64,000 nt of DNA from Strix aluco. Taxonomy: Eukaryota; Chordata; Aves; Strigiformes; Strigidae. A program made the translations under genes and the position numbers. Where the stretch lies: positions 48,537,642 through 48,601,641 of the forward strand of contig NC_133971.1 of assembly GCF_031877795.1 (NCBI RefSeq), given 5' to 3'. The notes below the pieces were generated by a model. That model saw nothing but the letters and a program-made list of their open reading frames with translations, was not told where the DNA came from and searched no databases. Below are positions 26,601 through 38,074 of the stretch, one piece after another; within the stretch, counting starts at the first letter, position 1, and each line of letters starts with the position of its first letter.

Positions 26601-28446
26601 GCAAAAATAAGAACAGTGCAACTGGCCCAGTTACCATCCACTGCAGAATGACTTCTACAGCCTCCATAATTGTGTAAGAGTGCTCAGAGGAAGGTGTTTA
26701 ACCCCAAGCTTTTGCAGAAGCTATGTTATCTGAACCTTGTATGAGTCATTCCAAGTAACAGAAAAGGTAAAGTGGTTGATCAGGAAAGCATCTGGTATCC
26801 AGCTCTGCTCTCAGATCCTTCCTCCAGGCTGAAACATTCTGCTTCACTGCTGCTGGACAAATTGAGCAAGATTTGGCAGAGAACTGAACTAGCACCACCA
26901 CCTCTCTGCTGTGAATAAAGTGAAGCACAGGCCATGCTCGCTGTAGGCAGACTTTCCTCCACTAAATAGATTAGAATACCTGCATGTTTTTCCTGTCACT
27001 AGACAGGAGTCTTTCATATTGTATGTAAAGCATTGACTATGCATTTAAACAAAATCTAGAGAAAACCACAACTATAAGAACTTCCTATCCCATTGTAAGA
27101 ACCAAATTTTTAAGAAATTTAAAGAATCCCAGCTGAATTTTTTCCCAAGCATTAAGTTGTTGAGCAATTCACATTACCCAGGAGCACTTACATACTAGTT
27201 TATCCTACATATCATATCAAATTCCTTTTTAAAGTGTTTTGCAACCCTCGACTGCTTAACACATGCTTTTGTTTTGTAAACAATTACCACAGTCTGGGTA
27301 ATTCTTAAGTATTTTTGACAGCCAGAGCAGCAAAATGTTGTATCAATCTACATGCTTTTACAGACCCTTTATAATCAAGAACCTGTGTTTAACTGCTGTT
27401 TAAAAGATAGGCTGTCAAAAAGCATGTCTCATTGTGGTAGGAAGGGTGTAGATAAATAATAAATTAGAATCCCTCCACAAAATAATTTAATTTTAACTCA
27501 GTCAGATATACTGGATAAATGACTTAATACTTCTCACTTCCTTTCTCTGAAATATTGTTCTACACATACCATTGACAGAACTGCTACATAATGTTATACT
27601 TAATTTCATGAGGTAAACAGTTGCATAGGTCTACTCAAATAAATGCAGCTAATTCGCAAGACTTGAATTTTCATGAACTATTCAAAACAATTTTTATGTT
27701 CATTTGACCTCAGGAGCAAAGGTCTATGCTCTAAAATGTCCATACCTCCTGCCCTCAAATAAACAAAAAGAGACATTTTTTTGAAAAAAACCCCACCAAT
27801 TTAGAGGACAGAAGGAGAACGCAAACAACCGTATCAAAAATTCCAACATGGAACAGGAGATGCTATTAATTTAATTCATTTTGGTTTATGTTGGGTTTCA
27901 CACCATCCCCAGGCATGGATAGCTGTTGCTATATGCAGGGATGTTCAGACATCTCTGTACTCCAAGCCAAGACCAAAAGCAACAGAAGGCACATAGAAAA
28001 GACCTAATACTAGAACCACATCTTGTACTTAGTCATGAGGTTTACCTGGACTAACCTGGAAGTAAGGTGGGATCACACAGACATAGGTAGCAAACAGATT
28101 CAGGAAATGCAAGAGGAGAGGAGCTGGCAGTCCTGATGAGGAGATGGGGTAGCACTAGCTGCAGCTGCCAGCATTCTGCTTCACTAAGGTGGAAGGGGCC
28201 AAGCTTTTCAGCAGTGTTGATTCTCAGGGCAACAGTCTGCTTGTAAACTAAGATGCTACTTAGACTATAAGTTTGCTCTTTGGCTATCTGAGCAAGTACA
28301 GTGTAGCTCAGTTCACTGATAATGCATATCAATTAACAGCAGGAAAATATGCTGTGTATTACTGCCACTGCTGTATGAAATATTTCTGTTTCCAAATCAA
28401 AAGACATTGTCTAGGCTTACAACAAAGCAACAGTAATACATGCTAT

Positions 28447-28460
28447 TTATTATTATTATT
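28447..28460. repeat. (TTA)n microsatellite
   Basis: A short run of four to five TTA units. Confidence 0.85.
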
Positions 28461-30046
28461 AAGTACCTTCAACTTACAATTGCATTGAACTCAACTTGCT
28501 ATCACTTCTTTAATTTAGAAATACATTGCCAACATACTTGTCACCAAACTGTACTAATTCAAGTAATATTCAAGGGGCAATGTTCACAATGTGGCCAATG
28601 CTGAGCTAGCCATTATGTCTGTTAGGCATGCCCCAAATGTTTTGACAATTATGTCAACATCTCCCAGAGTACAATGCCGCAGCTAACAACTACTTTTCTT
28701 GACACTGCTCAACATTTGTATGACTTATCTCAGCAGCAGCATTGCTGGAATGTTTAATACCTACTGCTCTTTAAGAAGCAGTATTTTCATCCCTATTGTT
28801 TAAAGATCAGAAGACCAAAAGAAACTTTTATGTTCATGTGATCAGCAGAATGCAGGTAGGAATTTCACCCAGTAGAATAGTACTACCAAAGGCTTCCTCC
28901 TTAATGGTTAATGTCAAGGAAATCATTAATAACAAAAATGGACAGTTAAAATCTTATACCAAATAACAAAATTAGGATCACAAAAAACAATCCGTTCTTC
29001 CCATTTCCAGGTCTCTGAACAAATCCCTGTCAGATGTCATGTTGACCATTCTGTCCTTCAAGTAGCAAGTAGGAAGCTTAGCACGGTTATAAGGTTAAAG
29101 CCTCATGTTAGTTCACATACACATGGGTAGTATCCCAGACACACATTCATTAATGCTGAATCGATGAAACTGCAGTTTCCATAGTCAAGCAGAAGAACAG
29201 AGCCAAAGCATGCAGCTAATACATGTAAATCTCATCATCTCCACACAGAAAAGCTTTGTCATGTTTTCAGAACAAGCTTCCACCGAAGCCAGTATAGCAA
29301 CTGCAATTTGGCAAAAAGACACCAGGTTAGCTTTAACTGAGCTGCTGCAGGTGCTTGCAGAAGAACAGAGCTCAGCATGAGCTGCATGACCCACTCTGAG
29401 CTCTGCTTCCCACCAGCCCCCACGCGCCACTCTGAAGTCCCTCTGACAGGCCGCTCTGCTGCTGCTGGAATGACTGCAGAACTTCACCTGCTGAAACTGA
29501 ATCTGGTTTTCCCACAAGCCTAGTAGCAAACAGAAAACATGGAAGAAAAGGAAGAAAATGCTTTCTCCTATCTAGTGAGTTAAGTGAGCCTGAAAGAATT
29601 AATCTTTGTTCTCTGAGTCATCTTTGAAGTAAATATCAACAACCAAAATCCCTGGCAGTGTGGTGTGACCACAGAAATCAGCATGAGAGAGAAATGCATT
29701 TTACAGGCAGAGGAGATGTGTCTTCAGGTTTAGACTAAAGAACCAGAGTAGTCAACACATTAAAGCCATGCAAAACACTAGTTATACATACTCAGCTCCC
29801 ACATTCAGACTTGCAGAAAAGGCAGATAAGGAGGACAGTGCCAGGTAAGCAAAAGAGGGTAGGCGCAAATAAATTCTTTATGTACGGAGCCAATTTGAGC
29901 AAGAATCTTGAAACTCAAGAGGTTTACACTAGATACTGAAATGAATGCCTTGAAAAGAAAGACCACCAGAAATTGCTAGTAATTGCTATTGGATATCAAA
30001 CTGCAGGTTGGCTATATAGCACTACACACAAAAAATGACTGCAATC

Positions 30047-30064
30047 ACACACACTTGTGTGTGT
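30047..30064. repeat. (AC)4-TT-(GT)4 inverted repeat
   Basis: ACACACAC, a TT spacer and GTGTGTGT form an 8-bp-arm hairpin about 50 bp upstream of the CR1 5' junction. It is probably a chance product of dinucleotide repeats. Confidence 0.7.
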
Positions 30065-30117
30065 AATCACTCAGCATAGCCGAGGGCCCCAATCTTACCA
30101 AAAAGCATCCTTCTGGG

Positions 30118-30834
30118 GTGGGGCAAGGAGCACAAACCTGTCGTCCCTCCGATTTGCTGTCGGAGGGAAATATTGAAATATTCTATAGGCACTTGGGTGA
30201 AATCTCACGATTGTTTGCCCTTGTTCTTGTGGGGGACTTCAACTTCCCAGACATCTGCTGGAAATACAACACAGCAGAGCAGGACCAGTCCCGGAGATTC
30301 CTGGAATGTGTGGGGGACAACTTCCTAACACAGCTGGTGAGAGAACCAACCAGAGAATGTGCCCTGCTAGATCTCCTCCTTGTGAACAGAGAAGGACTGG
30401 TGGATGATGTGGTGGTTGGAGGACGACTAGGCCACAGCGATCATGAAATAATAGAGTTCTCTATTCTTAGAGAGACCAGGAAAGGGCTAAGCAGGACTGA
30501 CATCCTGGACTTCCAAAGGGCTGACTTTGTCTTGTTTAGGCACCAGCTTGACAGAATCCCTTGGGAGATGGTCCTGAAGGGTATAGGGGTCCAGGAAGGC
30601 TGGACACTCTTTAAGAAGGAAGTGTTAATGGCACAGGAGCAGGCAGTCCCCAGGTGCTCTAAGAGGAGCAGGCGGCAGAGAAGACCACCCTGGCTGAACA
30701 GGGAGCTTTGGCTGCAACTCAGAGAGAAAAGGAGAGTTTACAGCCTTTGGAAGAAGGGGCTAGCCACTCGCAGTGATTACAAAGAGGCTATGCAGGGCAG
30801 AAATCAGGAGGTCCAAAGCCCAGCTGGAAATTAA
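30118..30834 (+). pseudogene. CR1 ORF2 fragment: C-terminal endonuclease part
   Basis: This is the open frame of the 5'-truncated CR1 polyprotein, about 238 codons. It contains the endonuclease motif GDFN (in LVGDFNFPDICW) and the catalytic SDH motif (in GHSDHEIIEF). A basic region follows (RRQRRPPWLNRELW, then VYSLWKKG) that links endonuclease to reverse transcriptase. The N-terminal endonuclease motifs, including the ITETWWD block, are absent because of 5' truncation. The frame runs off the CR1 protein after SDYKE, where the alignment moves to another frame (see the next entry). There is no true start codon; the first codon is arbitrary. It is non-functional as an autonomous element. Confidence 0.9.
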
Positions 30835-32569
30835 TCTGGCTTCAGCAATCAAAGATAACAAGAAATGTTTCTATAAGTATGTCAACAGCAAAAGAAAGAC
30901 CAGGGAGAGTCTCCATCCCCTGCTAGATGCTGAAGGAAACTTGGTAGCAAGTGATGAGGAGAAGGCTGAGGTACTTAATGCCTTCTTTGCCTCAGTCTTT
31001 AATAACAAGACTAGTTGTACTGAGGGAATCCAGCCCCCTCAGCCAGATGATAGAGACTGGGAGAACGACCGCCCCGCAATCCAGGAGAGAGTCATTGACC
31101 TGCTGCATCACATAGACACACACAAGTCTATGGGACCAGATGGGATACACCCGAGGGTGCTGAAGGAGCTGGCTGGGGTGCTCACCAAGCCGCTTTCCAT
31201 CATTTACCAGCAGTCTTGGCTGACCAGAGAGGTCCCGACAGATTGGAAATTGGCCAATGTGACGCCCATCTATAAGAAGGGTCGGAAGGATGATCTGGGA
31301 AATTACAGGCCTGTCAGCTTGACTTCGGTACCCGGGAAGCTGATGGAGCAGCTCATCCAGAGTACCATCACACAACACATGCGGGACAACCAGATGATCA
31401 GGCCCAGTCAGCATGGGTTTATGAAAGGCAGGTCCTGCTTGACAAACCTGATCTCCTTCTACGACAGAGTGACCTGCTTATTGGATGAGGGAAAGGCTGT
31501 GGATGTAGTTTACCTTGACTTTAGCAAGGCCTTTGACACCGTTTCCCACAGTATTCTCCTGGCAAAACTGACTGCTCGAGGCTTAAATGATCGCACGCTT
31601 CACTGGGTAAAAAACTGTCTGGATGGCCGGGCCCAAAGAGTTGTGGTGAATGGAGTTAAATCCAGTTGGAGGCCGGTCACAAGTGGTGTCCCCCAGGGCT
31701 CGGTTTTGGGGCCACTCCTGTTTAACATCTTTACTGATGATCTAGACGAGGGGATCGAGTGCACCCTCAGTAAGTTTGCAGACGACACCAAGTTGGGTGG
31801 GAGTGTTGATGTGCTTGAGGGTAGGGAGGCTCTGCAGAGAGACCTGGACAGGCTGGAGCAATGGGCAAAGGCCAACTGTAGGAGTTTCAATAAGGCCAAA
31901 TGCCGGGTGCTGCACTTGGGCCACAACAACCCCTACAGGGTTGGGGAGGAGTGGCTGGAGAGCTGCCAGTCAGAGAGGGACCTGGGGGTGTTGATTGACA
32001 GCCAGCTGAACAGGAGCCAGCAGTGTGCCCAGGTGGCCAAGAAGGCCAATGGTATCCTGGCTTGCATCAGAAATAGCATGGCCAGCAGGGACAGGGAAGT
32101 GATCTTGCCCCTGTACTCAGCAGTGGTGAGGCCACACCTCGATGCCTGTGTTCAGTTTTGGGCCCCTCACTGCAAAAAGGACATTGAATTACTCGAGCGT
32201 GTCCAGAGAAGGGCAACGAAGCTGGTGAAGGGTCTGGAGCACAGGTCGTACGAGGAGCGGCTGAGGGAACTGGGGTTGTTTAGTCTGGAGAAGAGGAGGC
32301 TGAGGGGAGACCTCATCGCCCTCTACAACTACCTGAAAGGAGGTTGCAGAGAGCTGGGGATGAGCCTCTTTAACCAAGTAACAAGCGATAGGACAAGAGG
32401 GAATGGCCTCAATTTGCGCCAGGGAAGGTTTAGACTAGATGTCAGGAAGTATTTCTTTACAGAACGGGTTATTAGGCAGTGGAATGGATTGCCCAGGGAG
32501 GTGGTGGAGTCCCCATCACTGGAGGTGTTTAAGGGTAGGGTCGACATAGCGCTGAGAGATATGGTGTAG
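30773..32569 (+). pseudogene. CR1 ORF2 fragment: reverse transcriptase, 598 codons open
   Basis: A long intact frame covers the complete CR1 reverse transcriptase. Counting from 30773, the catalytic motif [10 protein letters not shown] is at residues 247-255, motif B GVPQGS is at 305-310 and the FADD box (motif C) is at 335-338. A conserved C-terminal region follows (ERVQRRATK, then [19 protein letters not shown]) and the frame ends naturally at DMV-stop. All three catalytic aspartates are present. Relative to the upstream endonuclease frame it is displaced by one frame, with the switch inside about 30780-30790 (DYKE in one frame, [12 protein letters not shown] in the other), so a single-base indel breaks the ORF. 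It opens on GTG, which is not a real start. Confidence 0.93.
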
Positions 32570-32656
32570 ATGGGAACTGGCAGTGTTAGGTTAATGGTTG
32601 GACTAGATGATCTTCAAGGTCCTTTCCAACCTAGTTGATTCTGTGATTCTGTGATT

Positions 32657-33096
32657 ATTGTCCCTCTGAGTTAGATACAAACTTGGGGTAGTATTTATCT
32701 AAGTATGTATGTGTGAGTGGGTGATACAGTGGTCAAGCCATTGTTTCTTGAGTAACAACACAGCACATACCTTGGTGCAAGGTGTGCACTGTTTTTGTGG
32801 AAATAGAAGAATGAGAGATAAGGTCCGCAGAGTTGTGCAAAACAGTCCTTGAGAGAAGGGGAAGAGCAGGAGATAAATCTGCATAGTCATGTCAAATGTT
32901 CCTTGAGAAAAGTGGAAGAACTGGACCGCACGGCCTCCACCTCGCTTTGCATTCCTCCTTGGTGCTACGGCAACACAAATCACCGGATCTCCATCCTGTC
33001 CTGTGTTTTTTCTGGACACTATGTGTTAAGGAAATGTGCGTTTTGCAGATTTTTTGCCGTTTTGCTTTTCCCATGCTTCCAACAACATGTAGACTT
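32657..33096. other. Unidentified segment between two CR1 tails
   Basis: About 440 bp with no coding similarity that I recognise. It contains an imperfect 54-bp-period duplication: TCCTTGAGAGAAGGGGAAGA at 32846 and TCCTTGAGAAAAGTGGAAGA at 32900. Its middle (32925-33000) is distinctly GC-richer than neighbouring DNA. It runs directly into a CR1-type 3' tail. It could be unique DNA, an unrecognised LTR fragment, or the body of an element that shares the CR1 tail. Confidence 0.4.
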
Positions 33097-33191
33097 AGGG
33101 ACACAGTTTAATGGTGGACTTGGCAGTGTTAGGTTTACAGCTGGACTTCATAGCCTTAAAGGTCTTTTCCAACCTAAATGATTCTATGATT
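33097..33191 (+). mobile_element. CR1 3' tail fragment (old)
   Basis: It starts AGGGACACAGTTTAATGG, then has GGCAGTGTTAGG and CTTAAAGGTCTTTTCCAACC, and ends ATTCTATGAT. This parallels the 3' UTR of the CR1 that ends at 32656 but with clear divergence. Only about 95 bp is recognisable, so it is either severely 5'-truncated or the tail of a composite element. Confidence 0.82.
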
Positions 33192-35661
33192 TTGTTAATA
33201 TAAAGAATCACAGTAATAAAATGCTGAAAAAGAGACAGTAAAAAAATGATTCATAATCCAGATCAGTATGTCAAAAAAACATTTCTAATAGCTTCCAAAT
33301 TTTTCACAAAACTAGTGCAGAGACGATGGAAATATCTCTTTGCATTTGCAAATGATTCATTCATAAAGATCATCGTTTTACATGACCTAATGTTTTAAAA
33401 AATTCCTGCACTGAACATAGAAGATCTATTACACAAAAGTTTGAAACAACAAAGTAGAAAAGCATGCATAATACTGCAATAAAAATATGCATCTAAAGAC
33501 TTTAAGGTCTTTTTCATGTCTGCTTAGATTTTCACAGCAGTGATGAATTGTATCCATTCTCCAAAACCAAAAGCAGAAGATTTTCCCTTAGTTGTTAGGA
33601 GGTCAGACAGGTATATTTTAATCATACCATGCAGTCCATGACACACAGTAGAACAAATCTGACCTTGTCCTGTAGAGAAATGTTCATCGTGATCAGCCAG
33701 GGTGCAGGTTCAGTAATGTTTCAAATGAAAAATACAGTTCCCTAAGGGAAATATTTCAAATATGAAGGGGAAAAGCATTAAAACAGAGCATATCATTTTC
33801 ATGCTTTCTTACTCCTTCAGATAAGCACCTTTTCTTTCAAGCAATGATGATTCAAGTAATTTAAGAGTTAACATAAAAGTAATGATGTTCTATACATCAC
33901 TTTGAATCAAAGATAGTAAAATATAACCATTTCTCTATCCTCTGATATGGTTAGCTATGGGAACTGTAGTGTCTTTAGTAAATGTGATTATATCAAAACA
34001 GAGGATGATAATAGCACAGATATTGTTACCACAAAGCCACACAACAGTTTTAACTTGATTGTTTCAATTTTCTGAATATGTAAGTCAATTAAATGCATGT
34101 TACTGGAGTCAGGGAATATTAATACTTGTCATGTTAGAAGAATAGCACTGTACAGATAGAACGAATATGATGTGGCTGTACCTGGCAACTAAACACCTTC
34201 TCATGACAGCTCATACTGTTATAACCTCATCTAGTTTATTTTTGGGGTTTCCTACTTTGATCCAAACTTGGATTTCTCTCTCCTCCTTAATTTAAAACAG
34301 TGGCTCACTACAGACCTGTGGAAGCCATGAACTGCATCATTATCTCCCTTATCAGAAAGAAGAAGTGTCACTTCAAAAGGGCAGTGTCAAATGTTGGTAA
34401 GAAGCTTATTGGGATAGCTTCCTCAGGACAGGCAAAGCACCAAATCACATGATCTGTAGTGTTCACTCTAGGAGTGACAGGGGCATACCTCAAGTTCTCC
34501 TAGTGAGGAGATAAAAGGGAAGAGAAAACACTGTGGGATTTGATACAGTGTGTCTTCAGCAATTCTGCAACAGAAAGAGATGTTATTAACAGAGGGTTTT
34601 TGGAAAAGCATAATGTTGCTTGTTGGTTTGTTTTCAGGGCAAGATTACTCCTTCCCCAGTGCAGCTTCTACCTCGCTCAGTTTAGTGCAATAAAATTATA
34701 GAGTGGTTATCTGCAGATTTCTCTCACGCAGGCACTGAATCTTAAATAGACAAAACCGGATGCCTAAGAAGACAAGACAGAAACACCACAGACTTTATAA
34801 AAAGACACTATAAAAGTGAAAATCTTCCCTCTGACTCACAAAGCATGTAAACTGAGGTTACTCAAATTTTACCAAGATCTAACAGGGAATTTTTCTGAGC
34901 TCAGCAATGTGCCAGATCCAGTTCAAGCAGTTCATCTGAATTTTGTCTCATGTGAATGCAGATGGTGGCAGTGCACTATTACTGTTTACTAAAGTCTGGG
35001 GAGCAGTGTGAAATGTTGAATTTCCTGCTGATATGCAGGGTGACTTGCCAAGATCCAGATAAAATTTATGCAACATGCACATCTCAGTGCACCATTTTAA
35101 CATTCTGGGTGCAGTTGTAAAGTGGAAGAAGCAAATAATAATCAATGGCTGCTTCAGTGAGAAACTGACAAAATGGAACAAGTTGTCATTATCACCTATG
35201 CATGGCACCTATGATACCACTTGAGAGAGTAGAATACAACAATTATACATGCACCAGGAAGAAATCCTGAGGCACTCTAGCACCAAGAAAAACCAGTCAT
35301 CTTGACTAATACATGTAGATTTTTGCAAATTATCATTTAAATTACTCTAGAATTGTTAACAAATGAGTATTTCCAACAAAGTAGTTATCATCTTTGCCTT
35401 TGCTAAATAAACACTACATTCATGCCTAACAAGGGAATTTTCATTTTAGCTCTTAGAGGAGATTTAATGTATTCATGTTATTAATGATTTATAACACTTT
35501 GCCTCAGATTTCACTCATTCTGTTACTGAGGATTCTTTTTTAAATGAGTTCTTCTGTGACAGATGTCTATGCATGACTTTAAAGAGACATTCATACAGGG
35601 GATTGTCATCAGCATATTGGGGAATGTTTTAAATTTTTTAAGACTCTTATTAATGCAACAA
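33192..35661. other. Intergenic DNA between two CR1 elements
   Basis: AT-rich unique sequence with no recognised gene or repeat. An 86-codon minus-strand ORF at 34948-35208 has no recognisable features. Confidence 0.6.
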
Positions 35662-37177
35662 AGAAGATCAAGGAATGGTTTGGGTTGGAAGGGACCTCAA
35701 AGATCATCTAGTTCCAACCCCCCTGCCATGGGCAGGGACACCTCCCACTAGATCAGGTTGCTCAAGGCTCCATCCAACCTGGCCCTGAACACTTCCAGGG
35801 ATGGAGCATCCACAACCTCCTTGGGCAACCTGTTCCAGTGCCTCACTACCCTCACAGTAAAAAATTTCTTCCTTATATTTAATCTAAACCTCCCCTCCTT
35901 CAGCTTCCACCCCTTACCCCTTGTCCTATCATTACAGTCCCTTGTAAAAAGTCCCTCCCCAGCCTTCTTGTAAGCGCCCTTCGGGTACTGGAAGGCCACT
36001 ATAAGGTCTTCCCCAAGCCTTCTCTTTTCCAGGCTGAACAACCCCAACTCTCTCACCCTGTCCTCATAGGAGAGGTGTTCCAGCCCTCTGATCATCTTGG
36101 TAGCCCTCCTCTGGACTCATTCTAATAGTTCTATATCCTTCTTGTACTGGGGGCTCCAGAGCTGGACACCGTATTCCAGGTGGGGTCTCACAAGGGCAGA
36201 GTAGAGGGGCAGAATCACCTCCCTCGACCTACTGACCACACTTCTTTTGATGCAGCCCAGAATCTGGCTGACTTTTTGGGCTGCAAGTGCACACTGTTGG
36301 CTCATGTTGATCTTATCATCCACCAACACACCCAAGTCCTTCTCCTCAGGACTGTTCTCAATCCACTCATCACCCAGTCTGTATTTGTGCTTGGGATTGT
36401 GCTGGTCCAGGTGCAGGACCTTATACTTGGCCTTGTTAAACTTCATGAGGTTGGCCTGGGCCCATTTCTCCAGCCTGTCCAGGTCCCTCTGGATGGCATC
36501 CCTTCCCTCCAGTGTATCAACCACACCACACAGCTTGGTGTCATCAGCAAACTTGCTGAGGGTGTACTCCATCCCACTATCCATATCACCAACAAAGATA
36601 TTAAACAGTTCCAGTCCCAGTACCGATCCTTGAGGGACACCACTTGTCACCGGTCTCCACTTGGACATTGAACCATTGACCACAACCCTTTAAGTGAGGC
36701 CTTCCAACCAATTCCTTATCCACCACGTGGTCCATCCATCAAATCCATGTCTTTCAAACTTGGAGACCAGGATGTCATGGAGGACAGCGTCAAAGGCCTT
36801 GCACAAGTCCAGGTAAATAACATCAGTTGCTCTTCCCTTATCTATTGATGCTGTCACACCATCATAAAAGGCCACCAAATTTGTCAGGGAGGATTTTCCC
36901 TTGGTGAAGCCATGTTGGTTGCCACCAATCACCTCCACATTATCCATGTGCCCTAGCAGAGCCTTCAGGAGGATCTGCTCCATGATCTTGCCGGGCACGG
37001 AGGTAAGACTGACTGGCCTGTAGTTGTCCAAATCTTCCTTTTTTTCCTTTTTAAAAATGGGGGTGATATTTCCCCTTTTCCAGACAGTGGGCACATCACC
37101 AGACTGCCATGACCTCTCAAATATGATGGAGAGTGGCCTAGCAACTTCATCTGACAGTTCTTTCAGGATCCGTGAAT

Positions 37178-37182
37178 GGATC
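37178..37182. repeat. Target-site duplication, left copy (GGATC)
   Basis: GGATC immediately precedes the LTR and matches 37543-37547. In the uninterrupted CR1 only one copy would be present (GAATGGATCTCATCAG). Confidence 0.9.
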
Positions 37183-37542
37183 TGTGGTGGTTTAGGCCCT
37201 GCTGGGACTCGAGACCACGCTGCCGCTGCACCTCCCCTACCCTCCAACCAGACGGGGGCAGGGAGTGAAATACAAACCCCAGGGTTGAGATAAGGAGAGT
37301 TTTAATACAACAGTGTAACAACAACAAACCGAACAATAACAATAATGAACAGAACAAGAGGTATACCACAAGGATACAGCAGTGAGGGGACCAAACCGCA
37401 CAAAGGCCCAAAGGCTGTCCCTGCTCTTTCCCGCACTTGGGAAAGAGCCCGGACCTGACATCAGCATGGTATCAAATAACTCAGCTAGAGCTCCCTCCCC
37501 ACTGCTGGGGAAACTTAACCCTGTCCTAGCTGAACCAGGACA
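37183..37542 (-). mobile_element. Solo LTR (ERVL-like) inserted in the CR1
   Basis: A 360-bp insertion interrupts the CR1 reading frame. In minus orientation it starts TGTCCTGGTTCAGCTAGGAC and ends CCTAAACCACCACA, so it has TGT...ACA termini. A GTTGTATTAAAACTC stretch (ATTAAA-type poly(A) signal) precedes CTTATCTCAACCC, a combination I recognise from avian LTRs. GGATC flanks both sides (37178-37182 and 37543-37547), a perfect 5-bp target-site duplication, the length usual for ERVL elements. Removing 365 bp restores the CR1 frame exactly. No internal viral genes are present: a solo LTR left by recombination. Confidence 0.93.
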
Positions 37543-37547
37543 GGATC
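37543..37547. repeat. Target-site duplication, right copy (GGATC)
   Basis: GGATC immediately follows the LTR end and matches 37178-37182. Confidence 0.9.
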
Positions 37548-38074
37548 TCATCAGACCCCATAGACTTGTACACCTCCAGGTTCTTTAGATGTTCTTGAAC
37601 TTGATCTTCACTGACAGTGGGTGGATAATCCTTCTCCCAGTCCTCTCCACCTTCAACTTCTACATCTTGGGCAGTGTGGCTGAAACCCTTGCCAGTAAAG
37701 ACTGAGGCAAAGAAATCATTGAGAACCTCAGCCTTCTCCATATCCTCTGTGACCAGTTCTCCTGTTCCCTTCTGGAGAGGACCCACATTTTCCCTAGCCT
37801 TCCTTTTATCATTTCCATGCCTAGAAAAGATTTTCTTATTCCCCTTGATGTCCTGGGATAGATTTAATTCTATCTGGGCTTTTGCTTTCCTAACCTGATC
37901 TCTAGCTACTCAGACAACTTCTTTATATTCTTCCCAATCTGCCTGTCCATCCTTCTACTTTCTGTAAATTTCCTTTTTATCTCTAAGCTTGTCCAGGAGC
38001 TTCTTGTCCATTCACACAGGTCTCCTAGCATTCTTACCTGCCTTCCTCTTTTTTGGAATGCATTGTTCCTGGGC

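Larger units (their letters stand above)
18144..30114. other. Intergenic DNA, no gene recognised
   Basis: Almost 12 kb of AT-rich sequence with no recognisable gene or large transposon. It holds A tracts at 20562-20580 and 22460-22484, the tandem duplication at 23667, a short AGCTTGAT duplication at about 24003-24018 and a (TTA)n tract at about 28447-28460. A GC-richer patch at 29.33-29.52 kb gives a 114-codon minus-strand ORF with no known domain, which I do not accept as a gene. Confidence 0.55.
30115..32656 (+). mobile_element. CR1 LINE retrotransposon, 5'-truncated
   Basis: About 2.54 kb of a CR1 non-LTR retrotransposon. It covers the 3' part of the apurinic-type endonuclease, the whole reverse transcriptase, the C-terminal region and the 3' UTR. 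The 3' UTR ends in TTCCAACCTAGTTGATT and two CTGTGATT repeats, the 8-bp tail typical of CR1. The 5' end is truncated within the endonuclease, as usual for CR1. The exact 5' junction is uncertain by some 20 bp, and CR1 leaves no reliable target-site duplication. Compared with the minus-strand CR1 at 35.7-38.8 kb it has a different 3' tail and far fewer lesions, so it belongs to a different and probably younger subfamily. Confidence 0.95.
35748..37912 (-). pseudogene. CR1 reverse transcriptase and C-terminal region, with nonsense mutations
   Basis: This is the reverse-transcriptase part of the minus-strand CR1. The N-terminal block ([15 protein letters not shown]) lies right of the inserted [39 protein letters not shown] (motif A), [12 protein letters not shown] (motif B) and KFADDTKL (motif C) lie left of it. 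Stops interrupt the frame at 36690-36692 (TAA) and 36117-36119 (TGA); another TGA at 37910-37912 bounds the start. The paralogous CR1 at 30.8 kb keeps a sense codon at both internal sites (Q in [10 protein letters not shown] in ERVQRRATK). The final stop after ALSNLI at 35748 is the natural end. Dead element. Confidence 0.92.

Noticed and set aside
29185..29529. 114-codon minus-strand ORF in a GC-richer patch
   Set aside because: Low-complexity Ser/Ala/Cys-rich translation with no recognisable domain, no splice context and no neighbouring exon.
30773..30775. GTG at 30773 as the start of the CR1 reverse-transcriptase ORF
   Set aside because: The CR1 protein continues upstream in another frame; the apparent start is only where the shifted frame opens.
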